Part shown: piece by piece, positions 61,101 through 64,000 of the stretch | Layout: each line of letters opens with the position of its first letter | How positions within the stretch are numbered: the first letter of the stretch is position 1 | Origin: Polytrichum commune | Lineage: Eukaryota > Streptophyta > Polytrichopsida > Polytrichales > Polytrichaceae | Assembly: GCA_950295325.1 (NCBI GenBank) | Contig: OX485806.1 | Span: forward strand, 34,100,001 to 34,164,000 | DNA length: 64,000 nucleotides | Reading direction: 5' to 3' | Program-made: the position numbers and the translations under genes | Notes under the pieces: model-generated | The model's database searches: none | Told to the model about the DNA's origin: nothing | What the model saw: the letters and a program-made list of their open reading frames with translations, nothing else

Positions 61101-61251
61101 CTGCCTGCCACCATACCTGAATAGGATCACTCATCGAAATTCCGTTCGCCAAAGCGGACTGGAAGCTGTTGTTGCCCTGATTGGCGTTGCTCATCTGCAG
61201 CATTTGCGCCAACCCTAACTGCAGGCTCGGCTTCATCTCGCCCGCGTCCAT
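58161..61251 (-). CDS. SHMT: Serine hydroxymethyltransferase, plant SHM6/SHM7 class
   Basis: Exon 1 is 61251-61117 ([13 protein letters not shown] to SDPIQ) and exon 2 is 59978-58161; the junction CAG|GTATGG ... GGGGCAG|GGA is GT-AG and phase 0, giving 650 residues. SHMT converts serine plus tetrahydrofolate to glycine and methylene-tetrahydrofolate with PLP. The PLP lysine lies in [14 protein letters not shown] (about residue 424). [32 protein letters not shown] and [14 protein letters not shown] are also conserved. [15 protein letters not shown] and [11 protein letters not shown] mark the SHM6/7 branch rather than the mitochondrial or cytosolic forms. About 185 residues of Ser/Pro/Gln-rich N-terminal extension with a KMKRRG basic patch precede the catalytic core, as in that branch, one member of which is nuclear in Arabidopsis. 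Intron 1 (1138 bp) contains a triplicated repeat with a copy of the donor region. Confidence 0.93.
60490..61120. repeat. Three diverged copies of a 160-190 bp unit in the SHMT intron
   Basis: The phrase ATCACGCA...TCCTC, then AAAAACGTGTAATTCTTC, then CATCATTCTGCTCTCTC and CCTCCTCTTCAAACCCTACG recurs starting near 60490, 60770 and 60965. Copies 1 and 3 both run into CCATACCTGAAT, the complement of the exon 1 donor ATTCAG|GTATGG, so the exon 1 end itself was part of the duplication. A (GCCT)n microsatellite sits at 61086-61110, next to the true donor. Confidence 0.75.
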
Positions 61252-64000
61252 TGCCCCCCCACGGTACCTCGAAACCTCCACAAACTGCGCCAAAACGGCA
61301 GCTCGTCACCAAACTACTTCTACTCAACTTGCGACGCACCTCGCAAACCGGAAATCGTGGACAGAAAGAATCAATTTGTGCCGCTCTAGGGCGGGAACAA
61401 GTGACAAGAGCGAAGCATAGTCAACCACCAACAATCAATTCGTAGCAGCGGCTATGGTGTAATCTGTTTGCTGTGCACACAAAGCAAGGTTGTGCTTCTT
61501 GCTCTCCGGCTGCCTTCGTCCGGCCCTTCCTTTCAAAAGAGCCCCGCCCCGGTGCATGCACCCGTTGCTACCTACCAACCTCTTCCTACCTACCAAGTGC
61601 TGGAGTCTGGAATCTTCTTCTACTTTTCTAAGGAGACACACCCCCCTTATTCGGTTACTTTTCTTACGGATCTTGAGTTCACACCTACGGGTCCCAAGTC
61701 CTAAGTCCCAAGTCCTTGAGTCCCAAGTCACTTGAGGTCAATCCGTGCAATCTCAACCGTTGAGAGCATGGAAGTTGGAACTTACCACTTCACACTGGCT
61801 GCCAAGTCCTAAGTCTTGAGTATGACATGGTTGCCTACTTGGCAACACATTTTGGAGGTGAGGCTAGGAACGAACTTGTGTTGAGAGTTGGATCAAGCAA
61901 AAGGCTACACTCAACTCTCAACACAAGTCCTGCATATATTTTTACTTAAAATAATTAAAATCCAACTTCAATGATAATTAAGCATGTTTTAATGAAATCT
62001 TGAGGCTCGGAAGTTGGGACATTGCCTCCATGTGTGGGACTTGGGACCCCATGTGAACCGGCCCTAAGTCCTAATTCTCAATTTCTAAATTTACCAATCT
62101 TAATGGTAAAAATGATCTCACTTCAAACTCACTTGAATGTCATTTTATTCACACCTATAGGCAAACATTATCAAAGACATCACCTATCTAGAGTGGGTTA
62201 CTATTGTATATCTATTTGCACATGGCCACCGTTAAACTCACCTTGCTTGCCACATGTCATCATGTCAACATGTCGTTTGATCACTACATTAGCAAGTCAC
62301 TACACTAAATTTTGTATTTAGTGTAAGTTATTGATTGGAATTATCAATGTTTTGTTTATTTACTATATATCTCATATTTTGTTAACAAATGTCAAATTGG
62401 TTGTTTGGACAATATAGAACATTAACAAACTTTGCTTACATCAGTAGTAATATGATATAGCATTGTGTAACTCCAAATAATAAGTGACACTAAATATCAT
62501 ATTTAGCATAGTCACTACGTAGTAATCATGGTCTTTAAAATTTAGCTAACCATTCTAGTACACATGTGGTAAGTTACCACCAAGGTTAGGCATTGATTGT
62601 GTTGTTAGATTATAACTATGCAATAACTTAACCTAGCAATGGTAACTTAACGCATGAGGTAGGTTCACGATGGGTCAAGTGTCAATGTAGATCAAAACAG
62701 CCAAGATGTAAAGAAAAGATACCCACACGTGTAAACCATGCTTTATTAGTACACCTTGAATTTTAGTGGTATGTGGTTTGGTGTGGCTCCAAGAACATAT
62801 ACCAAAAAGACAAGTTTTTTTTAAAGAGATTAGACTACTTGCTCCAAATATGACTATCGTTTAGGTTCAATACCTAGTCAACACAATTGGCGGGATCTAG
62901 ATGAGCATGAGCATCTTCACTTTGATGATAGATAACATAATCATGCAAGCTCCAAAAAAAACAATAAGGGAAGTAGCTATATATGGCCTCGATTTGGATT
63001 TGCTAACGATCTTGTAATAATCACATGTTTTGTATCTAGGAGAAATGGGCTAGTTGGACAAAGTAACCATTTAAGCTCCAGTTGTCTTGTTTCCCCAATT
63101 TATTGGATATAAGTGACCGCTCATCCAGGCGGAGAGCACTTCCAACCACACTCTTGTGCTTTTCTAACCACAAAAAGAACATCTCATCCCTAACCACGAG
63201 TTTTATGTCCGTGAGTAGACTGATTATGTCCCACAAACAACTTTACTGGACCGATATCTCATTGCCGATTGCAACTTGTCATCCACTCTCTTCTCGTTGG
63301 TTATGTTGTTCATAAACATTAGGTGTGTTGTGCTTCATTTGCATATCATGTATTTCAATTAATGTATATGTCAACTTATGATACATGTTGTAGGGGTTGT
63401 GATAAAAACATGCCCTTCCCAAGTTTGTTGGTGATGCTTCCAACTAGCCATGTTTAGAATTTATCATGCTCCTCAACCCCGATCAAGAAGTTGAATTGTC
63501 TAAGAATAACAATATTCAGCTTTAATGATGTTTCTTGTCGTTTTCACCTTGACCCTTGTAAGTGTCATGAAATTTTACTCAATATATTGTAAGAAGCTTT
63601 GAATGTAGAGAACTTACATTGGAAAGGCCCCATTAGACATAGGTTTAGGCAACCTAAATAGTATCACAACCTATGTCTTCAACAAACTATGGAGCCCATG
63701 TTCCAAAAGGAAGGCACTAAACCATTTACTCCACTGTGGCCACCCATGGATCACTATAAAGGTGAACATGCTTGTATTCACAACCGTGACTAGAATCACC
63801 AACGTTTTTTTATATATTTTTTGTTTGGGGCAGGGGTGTTCTTTCCTTGTCCAACAAAAGCAAAGCTTACACTTGAAGGTGAGCACACACGATTTGATTG
63901 CCAAAATAATTTAAAATTTTCACGTGATTAGGATTAGATTTTTGTGTTGATTTCACTCCGTCTTCGTCCTAGTTTTGCTTTGACCGATATCATGTTCAGG
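61252..64000. other. SHMT upstream region, then intergenic
   Basis: 61252-61740 probably includes the 5' leader and promoter of SHMT and carries AGTCCTAAGTCC-type repeats near 61690-61740. Beyond this the sequence is AT-rich without a recognised gene. Two copies of a hairpin word related to ACACTAAAT...ATTTAGTGT occur at about 62303-62325 and 62487-62510. Frames at 63036-63315 and 63671-63904 lack family motifs. Confidence 0.5.

Noticed and set aside
1..64000. CRISPR arrays, rRNA genes, bacterial operons
   Set aside because: No regularly spaced identical repeats with unique spacers, no rRNA-like stretches; split genes with GT-AG introns show a eukaryotic nuclear genome.

Overview
The window looks like nuclear DNA of a streptophyte plant, most likely a seed-free land plant (bryophyte, lycophyte or fern; low confidence on the lineage). 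It is AT-rich and gene-poor. Three single-copy genes with plant GT-AG introns could be reconstructed by joining exons by eye. All three lie on the minus strand in the right half: an Alba-domain nucleic-acid-binding protein (36733-39657, 5 exons, 131 aa), a vacuolar two-pore cation channel TPC1 (45352-53121, 23 exons, 749 aa) and a serine hydroxymethyltransferase of the plant SHM6/SHM7 class (58161-61251, 2 exons, 650 aa). All three reading frames are intact.

The left and middle parts are mobile-element territory. At 15297-22108 two convergent intron-containing genes form a compact unit: a plus-strand gene for a coiled-coil/RING-like protein with a low-complexity, Lys-rich tail, and a minus-strand gene for a protein with a DDE-transposase-like Asp/Asp/Glu pattern and Cys clusters. 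Each is broken by a single in-frame stop at a codon one C-to-T step from a sense codon.

At 23049-29122 (minus) lies a decayed Ty3/gypsy-type retrotransposon: gag, two CCHC knuckles, protease, a complete cytosine-5 DNA methyltransferase domain (motifs I to X recognisable), reverse transcriptase with YVDD, RNase H, an internally deleted integrase and a PHD finger. The methyltransferase sits in frame between protease and RT, so this is a retrotransposon that carried its own DNA methylation enzyme plus a chromatin-reader-like finger. Its stop codons are mostly CAG/CGA/TGG-derived, as expected from deamination of methylated cytosine.

Smaller elements include three MITEs with TTA target duplications (6443-6945, 7266-7792, 13068-13494), a long-TIR element (34604-35754), a pair of related short MITEs (30949-31086 and about 41177-41315), a TIR element at 55006-55529, a pogo/Tigger-like transposase relic (41812-42720), a non-LTR retrotransposon 3' fragment (32257-32780), several tandem repeats and seven long poly-C/poly-G runs. 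No rRNA, CRISPR or organellar genes were seen. No tRNA was recognised by eye.
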